A stretch of 64,000 nt of DNA from Irpex lacteus (Eukaryota > Basidiomycota > Agaricomycetes > Polyporales > Irpicaceae): contig MQVO02000066.1 in assembly GCA_001986395.2 (NCBI GenBank), forward strand, positions 18,682 to 82,681, read 5' to 3'. The position numbers were made by a program, and so were the translations under genes. How positions within the stretch are numbered: the first letter of the stretch is position 1; each line of letters opens with the position of its first letter. Shown one piece after another: positions 1-13,610 of this stretch. The notes beneath the pieces are model-generated. The model was not told the DNA's origin. It ran no database searches and saw nothing but the letters and a program-made list of their open reading frames with translations.

Positions 1-601
1 TGGAGTGATAAGTCGACATATTGTTTTATTGATATCTTAGAGCTACCTAGTATAGCCCGATTTGCATCCTATCTACTGCGAGACCTTGTATACCCCCAGT
101 GTCCGACTACCCAGTGTGTCCGACTACCCGGTAGACGCTAGTACACAAATAGTTGTGACATCGGCGCTCAAACTGCAACCCGCTTTGTCTTTAGCGGCGT
201 CCTCCTCAATCACACCCTCGATTGTCCACTCTCTCAAATCAATCGGAGGTGTTCATTGGAGGATTTATACTTGCGACAAAGTCAGAATGGCAACCGAAAT
301 GTTGATGAGTGTCATCATTCAGATTACTACCGTGCCCAACTCATGAATTTACTATGTGGCTAAAAGGTGGTTCACCGAAGACATTGTAAGTATTGACTCA
401 GGCATAATGGAGCTCTAGGCCCTAGTGGTGTATCTGTGTGGTTATGAGCTAATACACAGAGTAAATGTTTGTATACGAGGTAAGGGACCTTCTGAGATTT
501 TGAACCTTTCGGTAAGCCCTCTGTAGCTAAAGTATATTGACTCGAAGATATTGACACATGCTACCTACAGCGCCAAGTGCATAAGTATCAAGCACCAATG
601 T
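1..601. other. No gene recognised
   Basis: I see no coding signature, repeat or RNA gene here. Short open frames exist on both strands but none resembles a family or links by splice sites to a neighbour. The stretch lies downstream (3' side) of the minus-strand methyltransferase-like gene. Confidence 0.5.
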
Positions 602-1722
602 TCACTCTCGGCGGGTGCCAACAACCAATGCCATTGGGGTGAAGAGCTTGTTTGTATTAGAACAAATATGGTTAGAGTTCTTACATTCACTCACTTGTAG
701 ATGACCAGCTTCGGACAATAAAGCTGCAGCTTCTCTCGTGAGAGGGCCGAGAGCACCCGCATCACCTGAGTTATCCGCCCACCGTGTGCAGCCATTAGAC
801 AAAGCTGTGTCAAGTAAGGAATACCATGGTACACTGGCTCTACTGTTGACAGTGGCAAGATCATCATATTGCACATCGAAGAACTTTGCCGCCTGCAACG
901 CGGCCAACGTGGCAGGGGCTGTGCGGTCTGCCGAGGATCCAGCTCCCAAGCCGCAGCTGACCTCGAATAGTTCTGCCAAACGGCGGTGGTCCACGTTGCA
1001 TGTATTGAACGCATTAGTCCAGCACCATTCATACGATGCAAACTGAAAGCAAATCTAACTCAGACAATGCACGTGAGCCTGACCATCCTCGGAGCGCACG
1101 GACCTTTCCACCTGGTCGAAGGAGGCTAGACAGGTTGACATATAGCTGAGGTAAGTTGGACACACTCTGTTGGCCGCGAATCAGAGTTAGCTGGTACTGA
1201 TGAACTAGTACTGGGAGAAAGCATACCCTGAGGGATTCTATAGAATATATGGCATCGAATGCCTCGCAAGGAAGGTACTGGTGAGCAGATTCTAAACCCG
1301 GTACTGAGCGAGTGTGAGCAAGTACTAGTAGTACTCGACGACCGGGGCCCCCATACCATGAATGAAGGTAACATTGGCTGAAAAGTTGATAAGTCGTACC
1401 CTCTGATTGGCCTCTAAAATCTTGATGGTCGTATCAGTTAGTAAGTCCGTAGAACGTGTTATATCGCAAGCTTGAATTGATAATCTAATGCGGCTTTGCT
1501 TACTTTCTGAGGATCTGTGTCGACGCCACACACATGGACGTTGGCAAATTGCGCGAGCTCTAAGGCAGCAGAGCCAGTTCCACAGCCGACATCGAGTACA
1601 CGCATGCCCGGCTTGAGGCGAAGACGAGAAAAGAGATAATGCTTGTGGCGCTGACGAGATACACCGCTTTGGTCTCCCCTGAACGCACGATAGAAGTGGA
1701 AGTCGTCGATTGCGGAATTCAT
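602..1722 (-). CDS. Sterol 24-C-methyltransferase-like protein (Erg6 family), short N-terminus
   Basis: Predicted SAM-dependent methyltransferase related to Erg6, which methylates C24 of the sterol side chain. Six exons join in frame: 1504-1722, 1357-1411, 1227-1291, 1104-1166, 695-1042, 602-646, giving 264 aa. Visible motifs are the SAM-binding LDVGCGTGS after the family lead-in LKPGM, an acidic FDAIYSIES segment, LLRPGGK, then SYEWCWTNAF, a VPWYSLL segment and the C-terminal LFTPMALVVG, each with a clear Erg6 counterpart. Erg6 proteins are usually about 340-380 aa. This model lacks the usual tyrosine- and glycine-rich N-terminal region before FHFYRAF, and I found no convincing upstream exon, so the gene may be truncated or diverged. 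It could act on a sterol or triterpenoid product of the nearby P450s; that is inference from position. Confidence 0.7.
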
Positions 1723-3249
1723 CGCTGAGACAGTAGGGAGAAAGCTAGATGGAGGAGGGAGCGTTGTGTGACGGAGTAGAGCGTACCTAACTAGCTTCGT
1801 TCAAGTCAGTGCGTCAATAACCTGAAGGGAAACCACGTTGATATCGATCGTACAACCCGACCACCATGGCACACCGGCAAAGATGGACGCCACCGCGGCG
1901 CAGTTCAACAGCAAACTGTATCAGCAGGACGTCCTGCGAACCATCATAGTGACTTCGCGATGGAGGGCAAATGTTCTATCCGTCACCGCATGGATTTTAG
2001 ATGAGGGTAATGGACTGGTTAAGGGCTTGTTATGACTGGCTCATACGTATGGTCCCTGGAGGCAACTATAGCCGAGGCAGCGGTATACACATCCTTAGAA
2101 CAGGATATCAGTTAAGAAGTCGAACCCGAGGGCCGATACCTTTCTTAGTATACTACTGCCTCAGCTACTACATCCGAGACCTATTTCATGTTTCTTACGC
2201 GCTCTAACGAGCGGCGATCTCAGGCTGTCACTACATATCAAAGGTCCGGGGTGCTGTTTTGCTTGTACCTTCATGAGGTATCATAAAGGGCGCGGCTCAG
2301 CTGTCACAGCCTCAATAGAATCGTACATACTTCTCGCGCTCGTCTGGTGCCCTTGAACCTGTTTGTCGTGATAGCGGACTGTCACCACCATCCGACTATC
2401 ACGCGATTCATCTTGATCACCAAGGCCTCGCGGTTGATTCGTCAATGGGAGTGAACCCAATTCCTGCAAGTACGAAGTTGATGACAGATTTGTGCAAGAG
2501 ACCACGATAGGCCACTAGATAGAAGCACAACCTGAAGGGAAGAAGATGGCAGGACCCAAGTAGCATGCGCAACGGCAGATATCGCAGTGAAGCATAGAAC
2601 TGTTCGTCATAACCGCACGTTCCGAGTCTCGTGGTGTTTATTCGGAAACGATGCCGCTGGTATGGACTGAATTATTTGATCTAGTCCATGTGGTACTAAA
2701 CACTCTTACACCCAAATCCCCTTGCGAGCCGTAGTTATCGTATTTTATTCCCGCCGATTGAACGCGTAGGCTATACCGTACTAGTATTCGGTACATCTCT
2801 CGTTCATCACCACTCTCAGAATATCAAACTCGAAGTCACGGATAGATCGAATGGTAGCTAAAAATCCCAGGTTAATAGGCGTCCTCGCTGCCCCGAAGCG
2901 TTTGCGATGCATCCGAACTTGCTTGGAAAGTTTGCAGAGCGATTCCGGTACTTTCATAGTCGATGTCGAGAATATCTTTACCTCGCCTGCGACGGTGGCG
3001 CACGCCAGGCCCGTTGGCAAATGCCATCGGGGTGCTTGACTGTCTCTGAGACATCTCGAATTCAGAGCTGAAACCAGATCCCTTGCGGTGTGCACCGCGT
3101 AGATCGAGGATGGTACGATACGACTGCCAGAAGACACGGATCAGTAACTCGGGGCCTGACGGTTCACTAAGGAATCTGACTGACCGCTATTGAAAATGCA
3201 GCAACAAGCCATCTATAAAGGCCACCTCAATTATTATCCGTACTCTGCT
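1723..3249. other. No gene recognised; short open frames only
   Basis: Open frames up to about 118 codons occur (for example minus strand 2781-3137) but none shows a known domain, and I could not chain them through introns. The region may hold decayed gene remains. Confidence 0.35.
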
Positions 3250-4849
3250 CAAATAGCGGTAAAATAACGTACGGAACACCTGCAAGCGTGATAAGTGACT
3301 TCGGGAGCGCGTACAGTAGAATTAAGTTGACGATATTCGCTCCTTATATAGGCGGAATAAGATCCAGAAAGGTTATGCTGTAAAGTGAACGCACCGCAAA
3401 CCCTGTATAATGAACAATCATGTGAGCCTGGATAACAGTATAGGACAATGAGGAAACACTTACATGAAGAATAGCATAGCACCATCACGGAGGAATGTTT
3501 GAGCGAGCTCGTTCGTCAAGTTCCGCCTCAGATACACAGAGAGAAATCTGTATGTAATGAGGCTGAAACATAGAACTGACCACAGATGTCCATTCAAGTT
3601 CAGATTCACGCCCATCAACGGAACCATCATGGTGGGTCCACACACCTGAGTAAACAATATTGGTGACCCTAAAGGTGTTTAAATCAATAAATGTACTGAA
3701 CCGTCTATTATTATGCACTTACCAAGCAGCAATCGTCATCCGTGGAGTAGCGCCACCGGCCGGAAGGCACCCTGAGGACGGAATCTCGGCGGGGAACGGT
3801 TGTGGTTCCGCAGACTCGGCACCAGAGATGGTTGACAGCACAAGCTCGACCTTGTGTCACTGTGAGTCCGGAGCAAAATCAATTTCTAAAACATTAGGGA
3901 ACGTACCACAGTCTCAGCTGTAGGCATATAGGCGTGAGATCCCTGTGGTGACTGCATATATTCAATTACTTACCGATCCAAAACAATCCAACAATCCATT
4001 TGACTAAGATCACAGTATTAGTTCCGTTTACTGTACGTGCTTATTTTGCTACTACTTACCACGGCGATCACCTGAAAAGAATGCGTTGACACGAACGGCC
4101 AGTAGGCCGTTCACGAATAGGGACATGAGTTGCACGCTCCTGTAAGCATATTGAGTCTGTGCAACTCATGCGGATGGTGAAAATACTTACGCTGCTAACA
4201 TTATTCCCCATCTGGAGCACCTAGAACGCATTGTCAGACTATTCTGGTTACATTGAGGAGAAAGACATGCAAGATACGTACATTGTTGGACTGAGGTCTT
4301 TGCTCAGGACGACTGCATAGTATGTAAATACGCAGCCTCCAGTAGTACCTGATGACTTACTAGTTGCATTGTACCTGATAAACTCGTTGGTTCCAATGTG
4401 TAAAGGAAACAGAACAGGAATAAACTTACACTAGATAAGCGAAGCTGAAGTACCGAGTGACGAAATATGTTAGAGTAGGTGCCGATAGCATACGCGCACT
4501 GAGCAAGCTCATGAGTTCTCATAAAACAGCTATTCAACGCCCACTCACCCCCACATTCGATTAATCTAGCGTTTGAGGAATACAAGATTAGTGATCATCT
4601 TGACGACGAGAAGAATTTCACCTCGTCACCCATAGACATCAAGATGTCAAATCCAACCCAAACAGCACTCGCTACTAGTTGATAGAAGTACAGACGTAAA
4701 TTAGCAGACCAATGGCTAGGAATCATGTATGCAATGGACTAACCAGCATTTTTGTGTACGATATCGGAGTCTCCGAGCGTTCGAAGGAGTTCCTGAAAGG
4801 CCTGCGCTTGCTGCTCAGGTGTAAGCATTGGCTGTGTTGCGTTAGACAT
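3250..4849 (-). pseudogene. DUF6533-like multi-pass membrane protein, possibly degraded
   Basis: The minus strand reads like a basidiomycete DUF6533-type integral membrane protein, a family of unknown function. A start at 4849 gives MSNATQPMLTPEQQ. An exon near 4620-4700 carries a hydrophobic run ending in ILMSMGDEVKFF, which resembles the DUF6533 signature of a helix followed by a D-E-V segment. Further exons near 3720-3860 and 3480-3560 give GCLPAGGATPR, VTNIVYS and TFLRDGAMLFF, resembling the later loops and helices. Connections between exons are guesses and the later part is uncertain, so I list it as a possible pseudogene. It could equally be a live gene with a structure I have not resolved. 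Confidence 0.4.
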
Positions 4850-6767
4850 TGGACGGGCCCGATTGTTGCTGATGAGGGAAAAAGGTGCAGTGATATTGCG
4901 AGACTGCAGAATGCGAACGCGTGAGCTTGGGCAGTATAAGTAAGTGGCGACTGGGACAAGAATGAAATACATACATCAAGCATAGCCGAAGCCGTGAATG
5001 GACAATAAATGAGTAACGTGTTTAGATAACGGATCATTGCGCGGCTTCTCCTGTGTGTACAAATAAGAGCAGATACAGCACCAGGGTAATGAGTCCGAGG
5101 GCGATGGATCCCATCACGAGGAACAGAGATACGTTCCCTGGAATGTGATGTGACGTTTAGCACGTACACTGAGCCACTCTGCCGCAGTGTCATTAGTCCT
5201 ACTTATCAGCGACAGGAATCTGTGACATCCTGCGTTCGTGCTTACTTGCATACGCCCTCCTCCATAACGATCCATTGAGGCCTAGAGATGCTCAATGCTG
5301 ACTTCTAAGATCCATGTTAGAGGTGTGTGGATGCGTATGAGAATATATTCACCTAGGCAAGGGCGTACAACACTAGTACTGTAGCTCGCTACTGCTCCAG
5401 TACAGTGTGACCAAGCAGGGATATTGGGCGGAAAACAGCCGTCGGTTACGTGACAAACGCTCGCCAGAACCTACAGATCCTCCAGAGATGAGTGACGCCT
5501 TACTTCTGCAGTCCTCATCTCGATGACAGAACCTCACGCCGACGCTCCGGTCAATGGATCGAAGTATGCAAGATGCATATGGTGGCATCTATAGAAGTGT
5601 ACAGTACGTCCTATATCACACAGTGGATTCAGTCAGTACGAAGACGCCGACGCATGACGCTGTGAGCCGAAACCGAGGTGGCGGAGCCACCTCCGAATGT
5701 ATACATGAATCTCGTACCAGTCACTGGCCAGATGCCAGTGAAGTTTGAGGATGAATCTATTAGATCGCATTATGATGATGTGGTTGCAAACGTGTAAACG
5801 GAGATCACTGTACTCATGCGGTAGGCCAGCCAATAGCGAGAGGGACCTCATCGCAGTAGGGATTTCTTCACTACGCCGAACGGTGACTACCAAAGAATCA
5901 GGATCGCGAGAGATATATATAGGCATAGAGCAACGTACTGTTTGCTCCTTGTTCCGGTATTCCAGGTGGCTACCAGCCATAGTTTACATTACGGTCAATT
6001 GCAGACCTACTTACCAGGACACAGCGGCATCCCAAGTTTCACGAAGTGCAAAGTTCCCCGGACAACGACGAGACTGCTCCGACCGCTCACATGAGCGCCC
6101 CCTTTTTTCAAAGTCCACCGGCCCAATCTGGCAATCATCTAGTTCACTGATGCTGATTAATGATTGGGCATCCACTAAACGCCCTAACGAGCGATTTATT
6201 CGTGTCGGATTATAGAGACTCCTCTCACATTTGCTGTCGTATCCTTTGTCGCCTGATGTCATGTCTCATTCCTTGACGGTCGGAACTCACCCCACAAGTC
6301 TGCGACGATGATCAAACATCAAGCCGTCCGATGTCCCCTGATCAGATAATTATTCGGGCCAGCTAGTCGCGTTGTGTTTATTGCACTCAAGAAGACCATA
6401 CTTATCGTGGTCGACATTTTATCACATGGCCACATCAATAAACACAGAAGTCTCCCCCTCGGAGTCATGGTCTTACTTCAATCGTGCGAAGGCTACTTAG
6501 TACTTAGTACCGTTTCGGTTAAGCCATGTAATATCAGCATATTCAGAGTAGTATGTCCGTCATGTCATCTTGAATGGTGCATTGGCCTGAGTGACACTCG
6601 TTCTGGATCCACGCCAATGCCATTCATCCATACACTACGCGGACGATGAACTTCCGTTACCTATCCCCCCTGGAACACCTGAATAGTAGGCTGAATTACT
6701 AATACGATCTAAAGCCATCGCACATGCTATTATGGAGTGCCGTGAGGAAAGTAACATAACAATCGAA
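4850..6767. other. No gene resolved
   Basis: One minus-strand segment near 5040-5150 encodes a strongly hydrophobic stretch (LFLVMGSIALGLITLVLYLL), possibly an exon of another membrane protein. No other family signal is visible and I cannot build a gene. Confidence 0.3.
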
Positions 6768-9271
6768 CTATGTGGTAGATTGCATCAGTTTATGATTCTT
6801 AATGAGAAGGGCCGAGAGGGACGCTAGGATGGCACATGGGACGCAGATGAGGAAAACACGGCTGACGCTCGTCGTGTACGCATGTATTACCTCACTCCTT
6901 TGCAATGGAGGTAGCGTAGAAATGACCTCGACGTTCTGTTTGACGGCTTGTATGATATCACTTGAGATCTTGGGGGAGATCTTAGCGATCTGCCTCACAA
7001 ATTCATTGTCCAGCACCGCGCCACCGATTCTATCATATGCAGTATTTAGCAGGTATATGTGCTCCCAGAAGCCTATACTTACGCTATTCCAATCGAAAGT
7101 CCAATCAATTGAGAAAAAGAGCAAACAGAGGTTGCCTGCGCAACAAGATCAGGCTGGGAACTGAACTCTGCCTGCACACTCAAGATCTGGCAGATCGTGC
7201 GTAAGTCCTATAATATTGGGTAGATTGGGCAGGATTCACGTACGGTGTTCTGTAGGGCAGCACCGACACCTGTGCCAAACAGAATCTGGAATCCTATAAG
7301 TTTGGCCGTGCTTGTCGACGATGTGACCGTGAACAGCATCGCAGCACCGACAGATCCTAAAATAGCGGGAGGGAAGGCAATGAAGGACCAATAATGATGG
7401 GTCACCTGAAACGTAATCGTAACTGAGATAATTGTGGCTGATCAGGTTCTGACACTCACATTGGCAACTGCGCCTGCTACCCCCGCAGCTATGTAAGTTG
7501 TAGATCTCAGTATTCGGCGAGTATAATATACGTGTGCATAACGAACATATTACACCAGATCTGTAGTGAATACTATTCACTAATTGTTTCATAATTCATA
7601 TTGATCATAGACTCACAACATGTATGGCAAAATGTTGATACCAGACTGCGTGGCAGACGCTCCTTTCACTTGGTAGAAGAATGGCTGGGATGTGTTAGGC
7701 AATAACGCGAATTCTTAGGAAACGGAAGAGACAAACCAGAAAGTACTGTATAATGAGAGTTAGCAAGAAACGATCGACCGTGCAAAGAGAACACTTGCCG
7801 TTCCAATGACAAAACACACATACAGCAGCATCTACGTTCGATTTAAATAATACCGTTCGGCTCAAGAACCATGTAATACTCACAGATGCCAGACAGGCAC
7901 CGACTTGTGTGCGATGAGTCATCAGCTTCATCGGCAGGAGCGCTCTTTCTCCCTGACGCATTTCCCATATAATAAACACGCCGGTGAGCACGGCAGCCTA
8001 GTTATACTTGTTAGCCAGCGTTGTTTGGTAGGCGTTGTTGAACTTCACTTACAACACATAACATCGCAATAACAGCCGGGTCATTCCATGCCTTTTGGTT
8101 CCCTCCCCATTGTAGAGGCAAGATGAGCGTGACCGTCACAGCTATGCTGAATAAACTTCCCAGCCAATCGATGGCAATCCAACGAGACCACCATGGGGAC
8201 GATGATGTACTGGCATCCTCACTGGGATCATATCCTGCAGGCAGAAGTATGACGATGACTACGAAAGCGAGGCCTCCCAGCTGGTTATATGGGATGGTCA
8301 GATAGAAGTACACTGTTCGCATGTAGGATCAGATCCTACCGGAAGGTTGATCCCTGTCGACATTTTCTGTCAGTGAGGAGGTTAATTAGGTATAGTGATA
8401 ACTCACAAAAACACCACCTCCAAGTTAGATGTTCTGTGTCAGGTGACATCATGATCTTGTTTAGGAAAAGATACATACTTGGCCAGAGTTGAGCTGACAT
8501 ACCTGAGAAAACGCCACCAAGGAGTGGCCCAACGATACTGGAGATAGCAAAGACAGCACCGAAGGAGCCTAGATATGCTGGCCTCTTCTCCAACGGAACA
8601 ATCTACTAGTGAATGAGCACGTGCACCTCCTTTTTCGAAGCAATGTGAAACTACCTGAGCTAGAATTGATAACACTGCTACGTAGATCCCACCGCCCCCA
8701 GCTCCGGCGATGACCCTTCCGAATATGAGCAGCTGAATGGTGTTTGCTAATGCACATATGAGACTTCCAGCCATGAATATGGTTATGGCGACGAGGAGGA
8801 CTGGTTTTCCGCGAACTACAGCGAGAATCTTTCCATACAATAGCATGAGACCAGCCTATAAGGCAGTTAAATGCGGGCTGCGCAACAACTCGTAGCTATC
8901 AGGCACTCACCTGCGCTAAGAAATAGCCACTGGCTATCCAAGAGAGCTGCGAAATGGCGTTGAAATCAGAGGCAATGGAAGGGAGAGCCGTCGAGATGAT
9001 CGTCTGGTCTAGTGCCATCAGACTACTTGCTAAGAGAAACCCGCTAGTTGAAAGACGTTGAGCGTTGCGTAAAAAAAACCCAAAGAATCACAGACATCAT
9101 TATAACCAGCAGACGAGGTCCCGTTACCGCTGTCGGCTGTTGTGCGACTTGTGAAACATTCAATCCCGGTATTTCAGCAGTCTTGGTACTGTCGACTTCG
9201 TGCTGCTCAAGACCGACATGCTTCTCGTCGCTCCCTGAGATGACTGTTGGTTCGGACTGGGCTTCCGCCAT
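6768..9271 (-). CDS. MFS exporter, DHA2 (14-helix) drug:H+ antiporter family (unit 1 copy)
   Basis: Predicted plasma-membrane exporter of small molecules, of the kind often found beside fungal secondary-metabolite genes. The start at 9271 gives MAEAQSEPTVISGSDEK, a hydrophilic N-terminus of about 50 residues. Then come helix 1 with LMALDQTIISTALP (family motif D1), SWIASGYFLAQ, the antiporter motif C in SIVGPLLGGVFSG, a central loop with LPAGYDPSEDA and DWLGSLFSIAV, and the last helix ending LIKNHKLMQSTT. Many small introns interrupt it; the first lies after residues ...VIM and rejoins at GFLLASS. I see no internal stop in the exons I followed. A decayed paralogue lies at 16926-19270. It probably exports a product made with the P450s that follow (inference). 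Confidence 0.85.
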
Positions 9272-10656
9272 GGTAGTAGGGCCTGCTGGAACAAGCTGTC
9301 TGAACACAGAGGGAGGTCCACGGAAAACAACCTTTGAACTGCCCAGTCATATGGGAGTATGCTCCTGTGTTCCATGATCATGACCCTAATAGATGCGACA
9401 TCGTCTCATTCCATATTTGGCTCACAGCGTGGGTGCAGGGCAGAAATAAAAGCTCCTAAGTAGGGAAATGAAGTTAAACCTCACGCTCTGCATGTCACAA
9501 CTGATCATCGCTTAAATAATCACCAGATTCCACGCTTTTCAAGAAGGCGTATACATTTCGTTTCCGGGCGCATCTGAATTCCGCGTCGCGAGGTCAACGG
9601 TGTTCGGGGTTAACGTAGTCTCGCCAGCCAGACTAGGGACAACGATCATTTACAGCACTACTGAATCTTAATTTAACGGCCTACAGTACCTAATATGAAC
9701 AGCATCAGGATAGAAGCAGGCGACTGGGCACGCGCACTTACATATGTATGCCTCTCCCGTGCAGAGTTCCGTGGAAGCGCCTACTACTGAGGACTGTGTT
9801 CGAACTTCGAAGCATCTTGGATCATGCAAGCACCACGATGCATCCGTCAAATTGACCCCCGCAGACTTCGTGGAACGTTGACGGGAGTAGAATTGGACGT
9901 GGATGGCGCGCGCCGGATGCTTCCATCTCTGACTTCAAGTTTCGGGAGTGGTCCCATCTGTGTTCTGCGAGAAGTGCGAAGATACGATATATATGTATCA
10001 GTTGTCAGCAAAAGATGACATCGATGACATATCGATGATAGATGGACTTCTCCGCCTTTCAGTTTTGCTTCAAGGTTCAAGCTCAAGTCTGGAAGGCGCT
10101 GAGCGCGTGCAAATAGAGGCGTTCACTTGTCCGGACTACTTCCAGGTAAGTGCTCGCCTCATATTCGTAAGCGCTCGAGCAAAGAGCCATCGGAAGGAGC
10201 ATTCTACTTTCTATGGTGACTCATCTTTGGAAAAATATGAGAGAATGTATATGCATATGGCCATGTGTATGTTACACAAGTGCTCCTTCAGGATGCCCAT
10301 AAAAAGAGGGGTGGCGTCGTTGACCCATTAATTGTGACTAGTATGTGACTTGGGTCACAGTCACCGACTCGGCTTGACACTAACATGACCGAGTCAAACG
10401 GAACACTGAGCGTGTACAACTCACACTGGGTTCGCGACACCCACGCCCATCCAACTACGGAGATATTCATCAGTGCATTCAGAAACATGAAGGCCAGCTC
10501 CTGTTTGGGCGTTTCAGAAGAACCATCTGGCGGGAGTTCGCGGCCGCAGTGTTCCATGTCGTGCTCGATAGGCAACCACGCTGTATATCGCAGCTTTCTC
10601 CCTCCTCTGTACCTCTGAGAGAGTCCAAGCCCTCAGTGTTGCACGACTTCGTCCAC
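9272..10656. other. Divergent intergenic region between exporter and P450-A
   Basis: About 1.4 kb separates the exporter start (minus) from the P450-A start (plus), so both genes can be driven from it. Open frames here do not match any family and are not conserved in the much shorter equivalent gap of unit 2 (19271-19720). I found no clear TATA box close to the P450-A start. Confidence 0.5.
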
Positions 10657-12846
10657 ATGCTTTCATCCACCGTTCTCAGTGCTCTCGTCACAATCTTCGT
10701 CGTATCTCGAGTCATAAAGTATCGCTCAGACCGAAAGGTATACATTTCACCTACAACTTCTGTGGCGTCGGTGAAGAGACTGACTTGCAATGCAGAAAGT
10801 ACTTAGCATTCCGGGGCTACGCTGCCTGGTTACTCCTGCCCATCCCATAGGTGCACTCTTGCCAACCTTCTTCCTTAACCCGGGCCTGTCGTGGCAATGG
10901 TACTGGAGAAATCAAAGTGCGTTCATCGTCGCCTAACCTTTGGCAAAACTGACTCCCACATAGTCTACGAACGCGCGGGGGCAAGCACCATTTCAGTCTT
11001 AGCATGGCTTTTTGGCGACCCGACAATCTATACGACATCTATTGAAGTCGCTCGTCAAATTGTGTCTACCCGCGGTCAGTTCGAGAAGCCTCCTGAAACG
11101 ACAATGATCACATCGTAAGTACATCTTTTCAGCGAGGTACTGTGTTAATTTATCGCCTGCAGCATTTGGGGCCCCAATCTGTTTGCAGCGGACGGTGACC
11201 AATGGAGGCGACACCGTCGCATCATGAGTCCTGCTTTCAGTACGGACGTGTATGTATATGCATTTCATCCTATGCGCACTTTTCCTGAGAATTCTCTCAG
11301 GTATACGCTCGTCTGGAAGGAGGCTGCCTCTCTCTTCGATGAAATGGTCGAGGTAGAGGGATGGAATGATAATCCGGTGATTATTCTGGACCCTGTGAAC
11401 CAAATAACAACAAAGGTCTGTCTGCTTTACTTTGAAGGATACTTTGAGCTCATCTAGCTTAAGTTCGCGCTCAACATAATTTCGCGTTGTGCCTTCGGCA
11501 ACGCTATGCCATGGCGCAAGTTAGCAGGCCAGTCCGACGGCATGGACTTCGCTGAAGCTCTCGGTGTGGTTTCGCACTCTTCTATCATTCGCCTAGTCAC
11601 TCCGCAGTGGATGTACCAGCTCCCCATCAAGCGGTCAGTTCAGTACCTCCTTAGATGTTCTGTCCCTAATATATATTACTACAGGCTACACCGCGTCGAT
11701 ACTGCGTATAAAACATTGGCAGCCTTCATGAAATCTCTTATTACGTCCCGCAAGGTGGAGATGGCGCAAGGAGGCGCTCAGTCCCGACACGATCTGTTTA
11801 GTCTCATGCTTGGAACAAGCGAGGAAGAAGGTTCTTCAGCGATGACGGACGAGGAACTCGTGAGTGGTCTCCATACACGTGACAAATACACGGCTCAACC
11901 ACACCATATCAGTCCGGCAACACCTTCCTCATGCTTTTTGCTGGTCACGGTTCGTCAGTCATTATTATAACGGCATTGATCTCATTATTTTCTCCTTTGC
12001 AGAAACCACCGCACGTACATTAGATGCGACCCTTGGATTTCTTGCATTATACCAAGACGTGCAAACGGAAATATTTGATGAGATCCAAGCAGTTCATGCA
12101 GAGGATCCTAGCTTGGTACGTGTCAGATGCTCTGTTTCGATGAATCCGCATTCTCAATATCGGTATTGCAGCCTTTCAGTTGCCACGTTAAGCTGAACAA
12201 AACACAGGCGTGCTTTCTGGAGGCAGCCCGCTTATTCCGTAGGTCCTTTGCTGGAGCCTGGCTGCCTCTATTCCTAGTACTCAACACTTTGTCTTAGCGG
12301 CGGGTTTCATGATGATACGCCGTACCACCGAAGATATCGTACTCACTACTGATGATGCGCATATCCACGGTGGTCGCTTGTCACTGACCAAGGGCACCAC
12401 TGTTGTTGTAGACATGGTTGGAATGCGTATGTGATTTAATATCTGAGGACCATGTGTGCTCGCAAGGTGATAACCCACTCCTTCCCAACAGACTATAACA
12501 AACAGTATTTCCCCGATCCCGAAGAATTTAGGCCTTCAAGATGGTATAATGCTCGTGAAAATGACATGACAATGTTCTCCCTCGGCTCTCGTGCTTGTAA
12601 GTACTTCTTTTAAACGTACTGAGTTGCTATTCGCTCATCATGGATTGGGTTTCAGGTATTGGACGGCGCTTTGCGCTGACCGAAGCTGTATACTTCCTCT
12701 CCCGGCTGCTCCTTGGCTGGCGGCTGGAACCTGTCCTGCGACCAGGAGAGACCCCAGCTGAATGGAGACGGCGAGTCATGGTAGCAGACGTGATGATGAG
12801 TCTGGGTGTGGGGAATGTCCCTATTAAGCTGATTGCGCGCAAATGA
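10657..12846 (+). CDS. Cytochrome P450 monooxygenase, P450-A
   Basis: Heme-thiolate monooxygenase, presumably membrane-anchored in the ER by its hydrophobic N-terminus (residues 1-20). Thirteen exons (10657-10737, 10796-10916, 10964-11114, 11163-11249, 11301-11415, 11464-11633, 11685-11859, 11913-11949, 12003-12115, 12172-12238, 12298-12426, 12492-12596, 12656-12846) sum to 1542 bp, an exact 513 codons plus stop, normal for the family. Landmarks: I-helix AGHETT at 310-315, ExxR (E367-R370), PERF-like FPDPEEFRPSRW, and the heme loop FSLGSRACIGRRFA with ligand Cys451. The exon-5/exon-6 junction is the phase-0 site occupied by the giant transposon in the paralogue P450-C. P450-B follows in the same direction, suggesting that the two act together. 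Substrate and CYP family are not assigned. Confidence 0.93.
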
Positions 12847-13610
12847 TGCCTCACTCTAGTTGTTAGCTCCGCCGAATGTAAAGATACGGCTCGATATGCC
12901 TAACGTCGCAATTCAGATCGTTGCGTGCAAATGCGGCCTCGGCGTATGTGTACAGGGCCGTGTAGTATTTGGGATTGTCATACGGCAAAGATAGAAACGT
13001 GGGTCCCCGGGCGGTTCTCGTACAACTGGTGTATGGACCATGTCTTCCGAGATGCAGGATGACGTGAGTTATTGACTGTGTTCATCAGCACCGGTCATGA
13101 GCGGTCAAGTACACGTGTATCATCGCGGATTCTTGATAGGAACTTCACCGTCTTCCGTTCCAGACGTGCCGCTCGAAGCAGGCGCCTCGCGCTGAATCGG
13201 AGCAGACTCGGAGTTCAAGCTGTAAATGAACGCGGATATCTTTGATTCGGTACGTGAACCTGAGAACCTGAGATGGTATATCGCCTTCTTCGCTGATATC
13301 TGCCACAGACTGGGTTCAATCGCTCTGTGATGCATCCAATATGTACGCGAGCAGTAGTAAGTTCACTACGCCACAACGACATCCAATGAGAGATAGTGAC
13401 GATCACGTTTTATGGCCAACTTATTATTCGTCCAAGGATAGCTTGTTAATGCAGTACTAAGGCTGGCTAGAAAGCCAATCTCTTGGCACGTATTTTCCTC
13501 ATTCGTGCAGTCTCCAATACTTATACACTTTGGGAAGCCAAAGGAAATTTCAAGACTCGGTATAAATATACGGTATCACAGCCTTGCTCTAGCACTCATC
13601 CTACCTCACC
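12847..13610. other. Intergenic region, P450-A to P450-B
   Basis: No gene seen. It contains the probable P450-B core promoter at its right end. Confidence 0.6.
13561..13570 (+). promoter_or_regulatory. Probable TATA box of P450-B
   Basis: TATAAATATA lies about 50 bp before the P450-B start codon. A matching TATAAATA stands about 45 bp before the start of the paralogue P450-D, and this conservation across the duplication supports it. Confidence 0.6.
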
